NCBI GenBank assembly: GCA_010015675.1
Contig: ML976978.1
Coordinates: 433,669-497,668, forward strand
Direction of reading: 5' to 3'
From: Byssothecium circinans
Lineage: Eukaryota > Ascomycota > Dothideomycetes > Pleosporales > Massarinaceae
Length of the DNA stretch: 64,000 nucleotides
The position numbers and the translations under genes were made by a program. This document shows, one piece after another, positions 1-10,171 of this stretch; within the stretch, counting starts at the first letter, position 1, and every line of letters starts with the position of its first letter. A model generated the notes under the pieces. That model searched no databases. It was given only the letters and a program-made list of their open reading frames with translations, and had not been told where the DNA came from.

Positions 1-546
1 AAGAAGCTGAAGAAAAACTCTAAAAAGCTGACGATAAAGAGCTCAAGGCACAAGCTGCCTTGTATAAAAAAAAGATCGCAGAGGAGAAGCGTGTGGGTCG
101 TGAAATAGCCAAAGTTAAGAGGGAGAAGGAGAAGGAAAGGAAGGCTGCAGAACGAGCTAAAATTCAGCGCAAGAAACAGCAGGAAAAAGAGGCTGCAACC
201 GCCCAAAAATCTCTACAATTGTCCCAAAGAGGCAAGAGGGCAGCCTCACAGAAGGCTGGGCCAAAGGCAAAGCGTGCGCGGGTTACGCACGCTGTTGAAG
301 GTGGTGGTGGAGGTGGTGAGCCTGCACCAAGCCCTCCACCAAAAGTCAACTCTCGCGGGCGAAAAATCAACCTTCTAAAGAAATTCAAATAGTACAAATT
401 GATCGCAAGCATCTAATTACTACTCCACCACAAAACCTCGTGATAATAGCTACTGTGGGCGACAGTATAATCTCACTTTTATAGTGGCCGGATGGGTGGC
501 TGGGTGGGCGCATCACCGAGGTGGGCGGATCGCCGAACCCGACGTT
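1..546 (+). mobile_element. 3' end of a decayed Fot1/pogo-type DDE transposon
   Basis: Reading frame 3 from base 3 to the TAG at 390-392 encodes a lysine/glutamate-rich basic tail that ends in a proline run and a RGRKINLLKKFK terminus. This is the usual C-terminal tail of fungal Fot1/pogo DDE transposases. The catalytic DDE core lies upstream of the window. An in-frame TAA at 21-23 interrupts the tail, so the copy is probably dead. Bases 435-543 are non-coding and end in a GC-rich stretch (CCGAACCCGACG) followed by TTAA. This would fit a right terminal inverted repeat abutting a TA target-site duplication at about 544-546, but the left end is not available to confirm it. The transposase assignment is by recognition of the tail only. 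Confidence 0.7.
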
Positions 547-950
547 AAGTCGCCGTGCTAAGACTTGCGGCGATTTGATCTCCTCCCTTCTGTCCGGACA
601 AATTCAGCATGGTGACTTTTTGGTACGTTATGTTGTCAAAGCTTGAATATTTATTCTTTGTTATAAGAAGTATCATATCATGGTCCCGAAATTTTGCAGA
701 AAGGCCGATAGTCGTGATGGAGTAGGGGGGTAACAGCAGAAGCGGGCTTTCAATGCTGTGAACGAAACGATGGACAGTATGAGCAGGACCGCTGTAATAA
801 TTCCATTGCGGACACATTTCCTGGGGAGAAATGGCTGAAGAATAGTACCATATTGGCAATGATGTCAAATCTTGCAAGGGAGAATTTTGAGAGGCCTGAA
901 AGGTGGATTTTTCGAGGCACGGGGGATTTCTCGGCACACAGGGACCGACG

Positions 951-1050
951 TTAGTACTTCACTCAGAGAGCAAGCTCCTACCGTCTCGAGAGTGAGGGTG
1001 AAGTAGCTGCGTTAGATCCCGCTTTTACCGCTACGCGAGAGAATGTTTGC
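951..1050. repeat. Dispersed repeat family A, copy 1
   Basis: This stretch is clearly related to 22217-22312. Both contain TACTTCACTCAG, then AAGCTC, then GTCTC, then CTGCGTTA, then ATCCC at the same spacing. Most differences are C/T or G/A transitions, as expected from repeat-induced point mutation. Copy 1 also contains an imperfect hairpin at 955-1005, with TACTTCAC at one end and GTGAAGTA at the other. The element class is unknown. Confidence 0.7.
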
Positions 1051-1197
1051 TTATGACGAATACAGTCAACGAAGAATAAATTCTACCCCGAAGCGCTCCA
1101 CGCTTTCGACAGACAACCCCACCTCTCTGCCTACTCCCCACTCTCCGTCCTACTCCAAACGTACAAACCAAGCCCAAGCCCAGGCCCCAGCCACCAT

Positions 1198-1986
1198 CTA
1201 CCTCAGATTGATCTGCAGCCCCAACGTCGCATTCAACACCGCATTCCCATGAAACGGCTCCGTACCCGCGTTCCCAACATTAACATACGTCTCCTCTGTT
1301 AAAACGCCCGCCTCCACAAGCTTCAGCAGCCAGTCCTTGATATCGCCCTCGAACTTGCCTGCCATATCACGTCGTCAGCACAAGAACACCGGAAACAGAG
1401 CAAAAGGACAAGGACAAGACAACCGGGGGGGGATTAAGAAAAAGAAGAAGGAAGGAGAAGGAGAAGAAGAAGAAAGAAAAAGAAAGACATACCCTCAAAC
1501 TGCACATCCGGCAACAACGACGAAACCACAATCCCCGTATCCTCATTAACCCCCTGAAACAACCTCCAGCTCCCCCCATACAATCCCTCAACCGTCGTCT
1601 TCGGCCCCTCGCCCCACCCAATCGGCAGCTGTCCGCCCGTCCAGTTCAGCCAGAGCATCAGTTCCTGCGCCCGGCTCGACGTGGAATCGCCCTTGGTATC
1701 CGAGGTCATGAAATCGAAACACACGTTGCCCTTGTACGCCGTGCTGTTCGACCGCGTCCATTCATACGTCGCCGGGATGCTGGCGATGGCCGAGAGCCGC
1801 GTCTCGAGGTTCTGCGTCAGCCCGATGAAGGAGTAGCCTTTGGGGATGTTGGAGGTCGAGGGCTGAGAGGCGAGGTTCGTTGTGCTGCTCCAGTGGATGG
1901 TTTGGCGGGGAGAGGAGGTTACGGATTCTGGGATACCGGTGCGCGGTTAGTGTGTGCGTCCAGGTGGAGCAGTGGGTGGGTGGCAT

Positions 1987-2024
<38 letters not shown>

Positions 2025-2246
2025 CGTTGTTTCCTTACCGTAGTTCGTGCACATTGTACCCTCGGCTTTCGCGGAGTTGTAGAACATGTTGAAGACGATC
2101 CAGGGCGTGTCTGTGAGCACGATCGAGTCGGAGACGCCGCATAGCTGGGTTGGTTTCTGCGTCTTGGAATCGGATATTTTCAGAGGCTGGGGGAAGGCGG
2201 ATGTTGAGGCGGCGAGGGCCAGCAGAGACCAGGTTAGTGGAGGCAT
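1198..2246 (-). CDS. Secreted GH12 endoglucanase/xyloglucanase
   Basis: Three exons join in frame: 2246-2039, 1927-1493 and 1358-1198, giving 267 residues. Residues 1-18 form a signal peptide (MPPLTWSLLALAASTSAF), so the enzyme is secreted. The fold is glycoside hydrolase family 12, which cleaves beta-1,4-glucan or xyloglucan in plant cell walls. Both catalytic glutamates are visible: the nucleophile in AQELMLWL (near residue 158) and the acid/base in NAGTEPFHG (near residue 248). Length is normal for the family. Both introns have good signals (GTAAGG with an ACTAAC branch point; GTATGT). Intron 1 contains a 34-base G homopolymer on the plus strand, and intron 2 is a polypurine/polypyrimidine run. 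Whether the substrate is cellulose or xyloglucan cannot be read from the sequence. Confidence 0.9.
1991..2024. repeat. 34-base poly-G tract
   Basis: An uninterrupted run of 34 G on the plus strand (C on the sense strand) lies inside intron 1 of the GH12 gene, 13 bases from the splice donor. Its exact length should be treated as uncertain because such runs are prone to slippage and sequencing error. Confidence 0.95.
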
Positions 2247-3092
2247 GGTAGCGGGTTGCTGGTGGAAATAAAAACAGGTAAACGAGGGTGGAAGAGTTGG
2301 AACTACAGCGCTGAAAAGAAGTGAAAGTAAGGTAGAAAAAAGATGTATGTAATGGAAGCGTTAAAGAATGGTCATGTTATTTTGATAAGATTGATCTCGT
2401 TTATTTGAGATGATTCAAGGCTCAAATGTGGAGACGTGCGTTAGTACATGAACATGGAGAAAATGTTCCGTTCCGTTGGGATGGGGAATTCGGGAAACGA
2501 GAGGAGATGATCTGATCTGATCCGCGCACCGGGATGGAGAGGAGCGCTAGATGGTATATACTTGAAACGAGGCAAAGGTTCGAGAACGTCCCGAGTCCAC
2601 TGTTCCACATAAACACTCGAGCAAAGGCTAGCGCAATCGACCCAAGGATATATACTCTACATTGAAGATGCTATATCTGTCCTCTGTAACTTTTACTTCA
2701 ACGATGCCTTTCCTGTGCAATCCAATTCATACAAAGAAAGGGGATTGTATACCCAAACCCATCCGCTACAAAACCCAATGGGAGTAGCCAATTCGTGATT
2801 CCGTTTTGCACCCAAACAGATCTTCTCCTATGCGACGTCTTCCGACTACTAAATCAAGCCCACGCGCAGATATCGCACCCAAGATCTTGTCTTGCCCCAA
2901 AAACGCCACGCAAAATGCAGTAACAGAAAAGCGCTCAGAAAAGGAACGAAACACCAGTCCGAATGATCGTAAATAAGGTATGCCGGCCGTCGAGGGCAAC
3001 CATATGCATGCCCCAAGCCCAAGGAGTGTCTCCAATGCAATTCCCAATGCAAATCCAATCAAATAAGAAGGAAAAGATGCGATGCAGCCTCT
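2247..3092. other. Intergenic: ADAM 3' flank and GH12 promoter
   Basis: This 846-base stretch lies between the ADAM stop codon and the GH12 start, both on the minus strand. It should hold the ADAM 3' UTR and the GH12 promoter. I see no supported gene, RNA gene or repeat in it. Confidence 0.6.
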
Positions 3093-5553
3093 TCACGCAT
3101 ATCGCACACTGTTGCTTCGATGATACGGCGGCGGAGGCACCGCTATATTCGCATGGTCTGTCTGCGGTGTCCAACCTGCTCCACCACGGAGACTCATTGG
3201 TGGTGCACTTCCTGGCCCTGGATCACCCAAGCTCCGACTTCTGTGTCCATGATGAGAGCCTGGGGGACCAGCGCGTTGCGCCGGTATCAAGTTCGCAGCA
3301 TACTTCTTGCTGTTCCGACGGCGTCGGCAGCTACTTATACAGCAGCCAAGGATGGAGAGGACGATGAGGCCGCCGATTGCAGAGCTGAGGCCTATGACGA
3401 GTCCTCTGTGCTGGTCGATCCAATTTTTGACTTCGCCGCCGACGGAGCTACCAGAGCATTGTCCCTAATTCATCGTCAGTATGAACTCATGTGGTAGTGG
3501 GTAGGGCTAGGAGATTGCTTACATTGGAGCACCTGCCACCTCCGACACAGGGCGTGCCGTCCAAGAAGTTCTGCCGCAAGCCATAGCAGACGTTGCGTCC
3601 GAATTCCGGACTTGCGCAGCTGAGCATGCAATTGCTGTTGTCGCAGGCATAGGTATCATTGCCCTGTGTGTAGCTGCCCATCACAGTCTTACACTGCTGG
3701 TCTCGTGAGGTACATTGCCCACTGGCGCATTGCAAGCCGTTGCCACAGTCGGATCCGTCCTGTTGAGTCTTATCTTCTGGGCAGTACGGAGTGTTTCCAG
3801 TGCACTTCTCTTCGGGATCGCAGGAGCTGGAGCTCGCTCGACAGACGGTATTAGCCGATGCAAATTGGCAATTTCTGCAGCAGTCCTCGTTGGAATCATC
3901 GCACACGGCGTTGTTCTTGAATCTGCACGTCCTTGCATCGCAGCATGAATTGCCTCCACAGCCGGCTTCGCCACCGCAGTCGCACTGTTCATCGCCTTCG
4001 ACGATACCGTTGCCGCAGGTCTGGCCGGTGATGGTGGTAACGCCTCGATTGTTAGTCAGGCACGAAGTCTTCACGCTGTTGCGGCCTATGGCAGAGCAGA
4101 TGTTCCCGATTGAGCAAGGTGAGAATTTGTCGATATTCTCCGCGGTCGAGGGGTTCATGAGGAACCTTTCTCCGGCATCACAAGTACTACCACTGAGTGG
4201 ACAGCATTGCTGGGCGTTGACGGTATTGGAGTTTTGGCAAGTGGAAGACGTGCAGTCATGAACAGCACCGAATGTATGCCCCACTTCGTGCGCAATGACC
4301 TGCCATTCAGTCGATGTTCGCACCACGACGTTGGCTCCAGCGACAGACTCTGCACCTCCTGCCGAAGAGTTGGAGGCCTGAGATCCTTGGGTGCAGGCCT
4401 GTCCGAGCCACGCCAGACCGACAGCAGAGCCCGTGTTGCACGTGCTGAGAAGGGTCCAGTAAGCAAACGAGTCTCTCTGGGTTCCCCTCCACTGGGAGAA
4501 TGAGTTGAGTCGTGCTTGAATGTCGAAGTTGCTGTTGCATGCACGGTTCCATGGGGTAGCGGTCTGAGGCGTTGTCGGGCAGTTCGCCTCGGTGACAACA
4601 ATGTTGGCCAGGCCAAGAGAGATGTTGAAAGTGCTTTCAAAAAGCTCGGAGGCCGAGTTCATCTGGCGGATGACGTTATTGCGGGTTGTGTTTGTCGAGT
4701 TGAAGGACCCAGTATATGTACAGTCTGTGGCAACGCCGACAAGGGCAACCTTTCGAGTGGTGGGGCAACCGTTAGTTCTACCGATGCTCGCAACAAGATT
4801 AACGCCGGCGCTGTTTCCTCCGCCAGGCGTGCTATCTACCTGACGCCCCATGAGCGACGAAAAGGGCGAGCTGAAGAACTTGCTGCTCTCGCTACGTGTC
4901 CGCATCGCAGCGTACACGGGATGATCCTCCTGACTGTTGAAGCCCAGCGAGTCGCTGGCGCATGTCAGACCAGCCGATCTCTTCTTCAATTCCGAGTGTT
5001 CCTGCTTGCGTCCCATGTCCGAATTACGAAACACAACCATGTATTCGTCATTTTTCAGGTCGATATCTGGGTCCTCATCCATTCGAGTCTGCTTGTAGGT
5101 CGTCGAGAGAGCGACATGGTGGTGGTCATGGTCGACGGTGAAGGTGCCCTCGAACAGTGGCTCCACTCCGTCTCGTATTATCTCCACACGCGCCCATCCC
5201 ACTCTATCCCAGCGATTCGCCCTCTTCAAGAAAGCGGTACCCTTGAAGATTTTGTGTTCTAATCGATCTAGCGGGTGCTCTTTCGTAATCGATCCATCAG
5301 CGCCCAGATACTGCACTTTGGCGCCCTCTACGAAGATGTCGTGGTTCGGCTCGAGACTCAGCCGTATCCTCTGGCCGGAATAGTCAAACGCAACATCGAA
5401 GGTCGAGACAGCCGTAACCCGGCTGTTTTGTGTGAGAATTGAGGGGTTCTTTGCGAGTCCGATGCGCTGCAGCGGTTGCCGGGCGGTCGAGGATGAGGTA
5501 GCGAGTGTTGCGAAGACGGAGATGGCGACGGTTACGGCGCGCTGGAGTAACAT
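3093..5553 (-). CDS. Fungal ADAM-type zinc metalloprotease, membrane-anchored
   Basis: Two exons, 5553-3523 and 3464-3093, separated by a 58-base GTAAGC...TTAG intron, give 800 residues. Order of parts: signal peptide (about 1-24); prodomain; reprolysin catalytic domain with HEVGHTFGAVHDC (about 422-434), the HExxHxxGxxH zinc site; a disintegrin-like cysteine-rich region (starting CGNGIVEGDEQCDCGG, about 510-600); a further cysteine-rich segment. Exon 2 adds a transmembrane helix (GLVIGLSSAIGGLIVLSILG) followed by a CRRRR stop-transfer and a proline-rich cytosolic tail. The layout and length match the fungal ADAM (ADM-B-like) family, which is thought to shed membrane proteins. Without exon 2 the protein would lack its anchor. 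The ATG at 5553 is chosen because a good signal peptide follows directly. Confidence 0.92.
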
Positions 5554-6156
5554 TGTAGCGGCGACGCTCCGTCGAGGAGCAGCGCGCTGGAGAAAGGATG
5601 AGGAAGGGTTATAGCGGGTACGCAGCGAGCGACATGTATGGTGGTGTTGTAGTTCGTTCAGTGAGAGGCGAATCCAAAGGGAGTGGAGGCGTCAGCCGGG
5701 ACTTGCCAAGGATGCCCGCCGCAGGCTGTGCAGAGAATCCTGGGGCGCCCAAACACGCCGTATTTTTGCCTTGACAGACTTGACAAAGCTCGGTAATAAG
5801 TACGGAAAGCGATCCGGATGCACCGTAAAAAGGGGGTAACAAACATCTAGGCGCTGGTGCTGTTACTATACTGAAACCCTCCAAGTCGCCGTCACATGCA
5901 AGCCACCGTTGTCACACACACAGTGCAACGATGCAGAAGATACATAAACAATTCACAGCCTAGATCAGGAGATCAGGATATAGCCTACAAAAAAAACCAT
6001 TACACGACTTGCACCATCTCAACGCCTGCAAGACACAACGCACGCACACAGGGCACCGCCTACCGCCATCACCATGACAATGCCCTTGTTTGGGACCCAC
6101 CTTGTAGGTCCTAATCGATTCCACTCAAACGCCTCAGGTTCCGCACAGTACACCCA
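5554..6156. other. Intergenic: FacA 3' flank and ADAM promoter
   Basis: A 603-base spacer between the FacA stop and the ADAM start, both on the minus strand. No supported gene. It contains low-complexity ACAC/CACG runs around 5910-6060 and nothing else I recognise. Confidence 0.6.
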
Positions 6157-8611
6157 TCACTTCTTGGCCTTGTGAACGGTGTCGATGATTTTGTCAACAA
6201 CCGAGGGGTCCGAAAGCTGTCGGGCTCGTTAGCTCCATTGTCCCGCACGACGACGCGTAATGGACTCGTGTACCAAGACACCAAAGAAAAAAGGCAGAGG
6301 AAAAAGGACCGAGCTAAATTGCTTACTGTGGATATGTCGCCCAACTGGTCCTCCTCACCTGCCAAGATCTTCCTCAAGATGCGGCGCATGATCTTCCCGG
6401 AACGCGTCTTAGGTAAGTCTGGCACAACAAAAATCGCCTTTGGCGCAGCGAACGGACCAATCGATTTGCGCACTTGCAGGATCAAATCCTTCTTTGTCTG
6501 GTCGCTGGCTTCGTTGCCGTCCTTGAGCGCGACAAAGGCGTTGACGGCCTGGCCAGTGAGCTCATCGTTGATGCCAACGACTGCGGCTTCGGCTACGGAG
6601 TCTGCATGTTGTCAGTACTAAAACACTACTCAAGACTTCTGACATGTCCCAAAGAGGAAGTGACGTACGATGCTCGATAAGCGCAGCTTCGATTTCTGCA
6701 GTCGATAATCTATGCCCAGAGACGTTGACCACGTCATCTACTCGGCCACGGATCCAGTAGTAGCCCTCGTGGTCACGACCTGCGCCATCTCCGGTGAACT
6801 GCGGATGTTAGAACATCTCTTAACTCCGGATGAGGGACACTCACGTAGTAGCCCTTGTACACGTTCAAGTAGGTATCCATATACCGCTTGTGCGCCCCCC
6901 AAACTGTGCGGGCCATGCTCGGCCACGGCTGCTTGAAGGCAAGCACGCCCTCAACGTCGTTTCCGTGAATCTCCTCGCCGGAGACGGGGTCGATAATGGC
7001 AGGCTCGATGCCAAAGAAGGGAAGGGAGGCAGATCCGGGCTTCGTAGGTGTGATACCACCTAGGGGAGTGATGACATGTGAACCCGTCTCAGTTTGCCAG
7101 TATGTCTGTACCCATTAGCCATGCTCACCGTCAGATATAGAAAATTCACTTACGTCGACAACGTGTGCCTCCTCCTTTCCGACAATCTCAAAGTACCACT
7201 TCCAGACCTCAGAGGCAATCGGCTCACCCACGGATCCCAATATCCTCAAGTTCTTCATCTGGTGCCTGACGTGCTCGTTGCCGGCGCGCTTGAGCAGACG
7301 CAGTGCAGTAGGCGCAACGTAGAACTGGCTGACATTGTATTTGTCGACGATGTCCCAGTATCGCGAGAAGTTGGGGTAAGCGGGGGTGCCCTCGAAGACA
7401 ACCGTGGCCACACCGAGGAGCAGCGGAGCGTAGACAACATATGTGTGCCCGGTGATCCATCCTACATCACCACCGCAGAAAAAGGTATCGTTGTCGTGGA
7501 TATCAAATACATATTTTCCGGTTATGGCAGCTCCGATGAGGTAGCCACCGGTTGTGTGCATGACTCCCTTCGGCTTGCCCGTAGAGCCCGAAGTGTAGAG
7601 CAGGAAGAGTGGGTCTTCCGAGTTCATCGACTCTGGTGCAATGTAGTTGGGGAACTTTTCGACCTCCTCATGCCACCACCAGTCTCGTCCCTTGGTCCAC
7701 GGGACGTCAGCACCGGTGCGCTTGTAGACGAGACAGTGCGACACATGAGGGCACTGCTTCAGAGCCTCGTCGACAATCTTCTTGGTTCCAATGACCTTTC
7801 CGCCACGCTTTCCCTCGTCGGTGGTGATGACGACTTTGCTCTCGGCGTCGATGATTCGGTCGCGGAGGGAGTCTGAGGAGAAACCGGCAAAGACTACAGA
7901 GTGTACAGCGCCAATGCGTGCGCAGGCCAGCAGAGAGATGACGGCCTCGGGAATCATGGGTAGGTAGACAGCAACACTGTCGCCCTTCTTAACACCCATC
8001 TCTTTCAAAGTGTACGCCAGCTTCGACACCTGGCGTAGAAGCTCGCCGTAGGTAATGATTCGGCCATCGCCAGCATCATCAGCCTCGTAGATGATGGCAG
8101 GCTTGTCCGGGTTCTTGAACGCATGTCGGTCAACGCAGTTGTAACTAGCATTCAGCCTGCCCTCAAGGAACCACGCGTTGTCGCCATTGGCGAAGCTACC
8201 CGCGTGCACTGTCTGGAAGTCGCGTTCCCACGTGAGCAGTTCGCGTGCAAGACGCCCCCAGAACTGGTGCGGCTCCTGGATCGATTCCTTGTACAGTTGT
8301 TGGTAGTGCTCAAGGCCATCGAGATGCGGTTTTGTGTTGGGGTGCTTGCTGTGAGGTCATGCGTCAGCAAATCTCGTTGCATTTGGGGGTGAATGGATGA
8401 TGATGGTGCTGGGCGGATTGGCGGGGTCACCCCGCTCTGGCGTCGCGTGGCGTAACTTGGGGAAAGCCACCCCGCCCTGGGTCGGAATTATGATGCAATA
8501 AATACTATACAGTGTCGGGAACACTCACTCGTAGAATGCCTTGGGGACGTGGAAAGTGTCGACCTCGTGGGCCTCGGCGACCACAGGCGGCTTCACGTCG
8601 CCTTCAGACAT
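6157..8611 (-). CDS. facA: Acetyl-CoA synthetase
   Basis: Six exons join in frame: 8611-8529, 8348-7154, 7105-6845, 6798-6669, 6601-6327 and 6216-6157, giving 667 residues, the usual length. The enzyme makes acetyl-CoA from acetate, ATP and CoA, and is needed for growth on acetate and C2-yielding carbon sources. Adenylate-forming motifs are intact: [11 protein letters not shown] (about 278-288), [42 protein letters not shown], and near residue 620 [13 protein letters not shown], whose lysine is the catalytic residue regulated by acetylation in this family. The N-terminus ([12 protein letters not shown], then [13 protein letters not shown]) is typical of fungal FacA. All five introns use GT-AG; the first is 180 bases. 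The start codon opens a short exon and is supported by frame continuity. Confidence 0.96.
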
Positions 8612-10171
8612 TGTGTGTGTGCGGATCTACAAAGCCTGCGCGAGGAAAGAGGTTTCTGACGGACGGGCAAGCTCACAACCACCAAAAGGCGCGATCGTGA
8701 ACTTGGGAGGTTGAGGTCGAGGGCACAGCTGCACACTGCACGCTGCAGGCGACGGGTGATTGATGCGAGGGCGCGAAGTCGGAGATGCTGCGTGTGTGGT
8801 CTCGACAACGGGCAATGGCGCTATGGGTGAAGTGTGAAGTGTGAAGCTGGGAGGGCAAGTGGAGAGTTGGGTCAATTGCAATGGGAACGGGTGCACAGAG
8901 CTTCTTATGAGTTACGGCTGACGGTACGTCCCGGTTAGAGTGCACCGTCGTCCAGGCCGCAGTGCGGGGACGAACGGCTGTGGCCTTTTTTGTTCTTTGA
9001 TAGCCCACATTTTGCCTACCTTGGCCCACTCCATTTGTCCGACCACACCAAAGCGATGCCGCCATGCTGCAAGAGCCGTTCGCCTGTGTGACTTCCGTGG
9101 CGAATCCGTCAGTTGCTGGTTTGTCTGGTTTGATTGTCAACATGTGTTCGTGACGCCCTTGCGTCGTTGTGATGCAGGCGCTTCGTCGAGTCTCACAGAC
9201 GAGCATGGAGGTCACGTCCATTGCGTTGGACGGCGCCTAGGCGGCTACATTCCACATGTACCTGCAGCTCCCCCATATTGGATACTCCAGCCTGCATCTG
9301 GCATCTAGATTTACAAGTAAAGACAGAGTACATACTTGCAAGGGCAGCCCTACCTACGTCGGTGTGATGCGCTTCGGACATGGGGAAGTTGTCGTGGCCC
9401 GAGGCGCTGGGTATTGCATAACCGATTAGGATCGACCGGCCATCGGAATGTCGATCCGAGGACGCGTGAACGGCATACCAAGACCCATCAACTTGCGCCA
9501 TACAGTGAAGCTCCATGTACTGTACATATAAAGTAAAGAGTACCAAGCACTAAGCCATATACGCAAGCCAAGCATATACAAAGCGCTCTAACGGCAGCTA
9601 AAATCTTAAAAAATAAGCCAACAACTAAACTTTGCGAAACGTATCGAAGGGGATGCCAGTACCTAATACCTACTCTCCCTAATCGATAAGCTTTGAGAGT
9701 AAGTAACACGAGTTTTAATAGCTTATTTCAGAACTTATTTCCCGAGATTATCCTTCTGCGAGAGACTTAAGAGTCAAGGCTGGACATTCCTTCGCGCGCA
9801 ACCTTGGACGCCTCCCGCTCTAACCCTATACAAATTAAAATGCCACTCATGCGTAGCCAATCATGTCGCGTTTTCGAGCTCTCCTCACGCCTTGCCAAAA
9901 TATCATACACATGCGGGCATTCAGAGCGGAACTTTTGCCTAGAGTTATTCATGGGAAGAAGACGGTACGACTACATTAAAAAGCGGTATCGCAAAAATGA
10001 ATTCAGCACGCTTCCATCACGTCGGAACCCCTCCGCGGGACCATTCCCTTTCCTTTCCACGTGAGCTCGTGAGCTCATCAAAGGGCACGTAACCAACCGC
10101 CCCCGTTGAATCCAGTAGTATCCTAAAACGCCTTTGAGTTACCCGTTCCTAAAAACGCCCTGATCCATTCA
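8612..10171. other. Intergenic: WD40 gene 3' flank and facA promoter
   Basis: About 1.56 kb. It should hold the facA promoter (8612 onward) and the 3' UTR of the WD40 gene. Repeat family B copy 1 sits at about 9618-9770. No further coding region is supported. Confidence 0.6.
9618..9770. repeat. Dispersed repeat family B, copy 1
   Basis: Related to about 24662-24805. Shared blocks in the same order are AACAACYAAACTYTGCGAAAC, TCGAAGGGG, CTAATAC, TTATTTCCCGARATTAT and CGCGAGAG or its variant TGCGAGAG. The copies differ by substitutions and indels. The element type is unknown; both copies lie in intergenic DNA. Confidence 0.65.

Noticed and set aside
545..937. Minus-strand 130-codon frame after the transposon end
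   Set aside because: No domain, no signal peptide and no splice context; it lies between repeat relics.
4516..5262. Plus-strand 248-codon open frame
   Set aside because: It lies antisense to exon 1 of the ADAM protease, which has clear domains and motifs; the plus frame has none.
7094..7876. Plus-strand 260-codon frame
   Set aside because: Shadow of the facA coding strand; the acetyl-CoA synthetase motifs on the minus strand are decisive.
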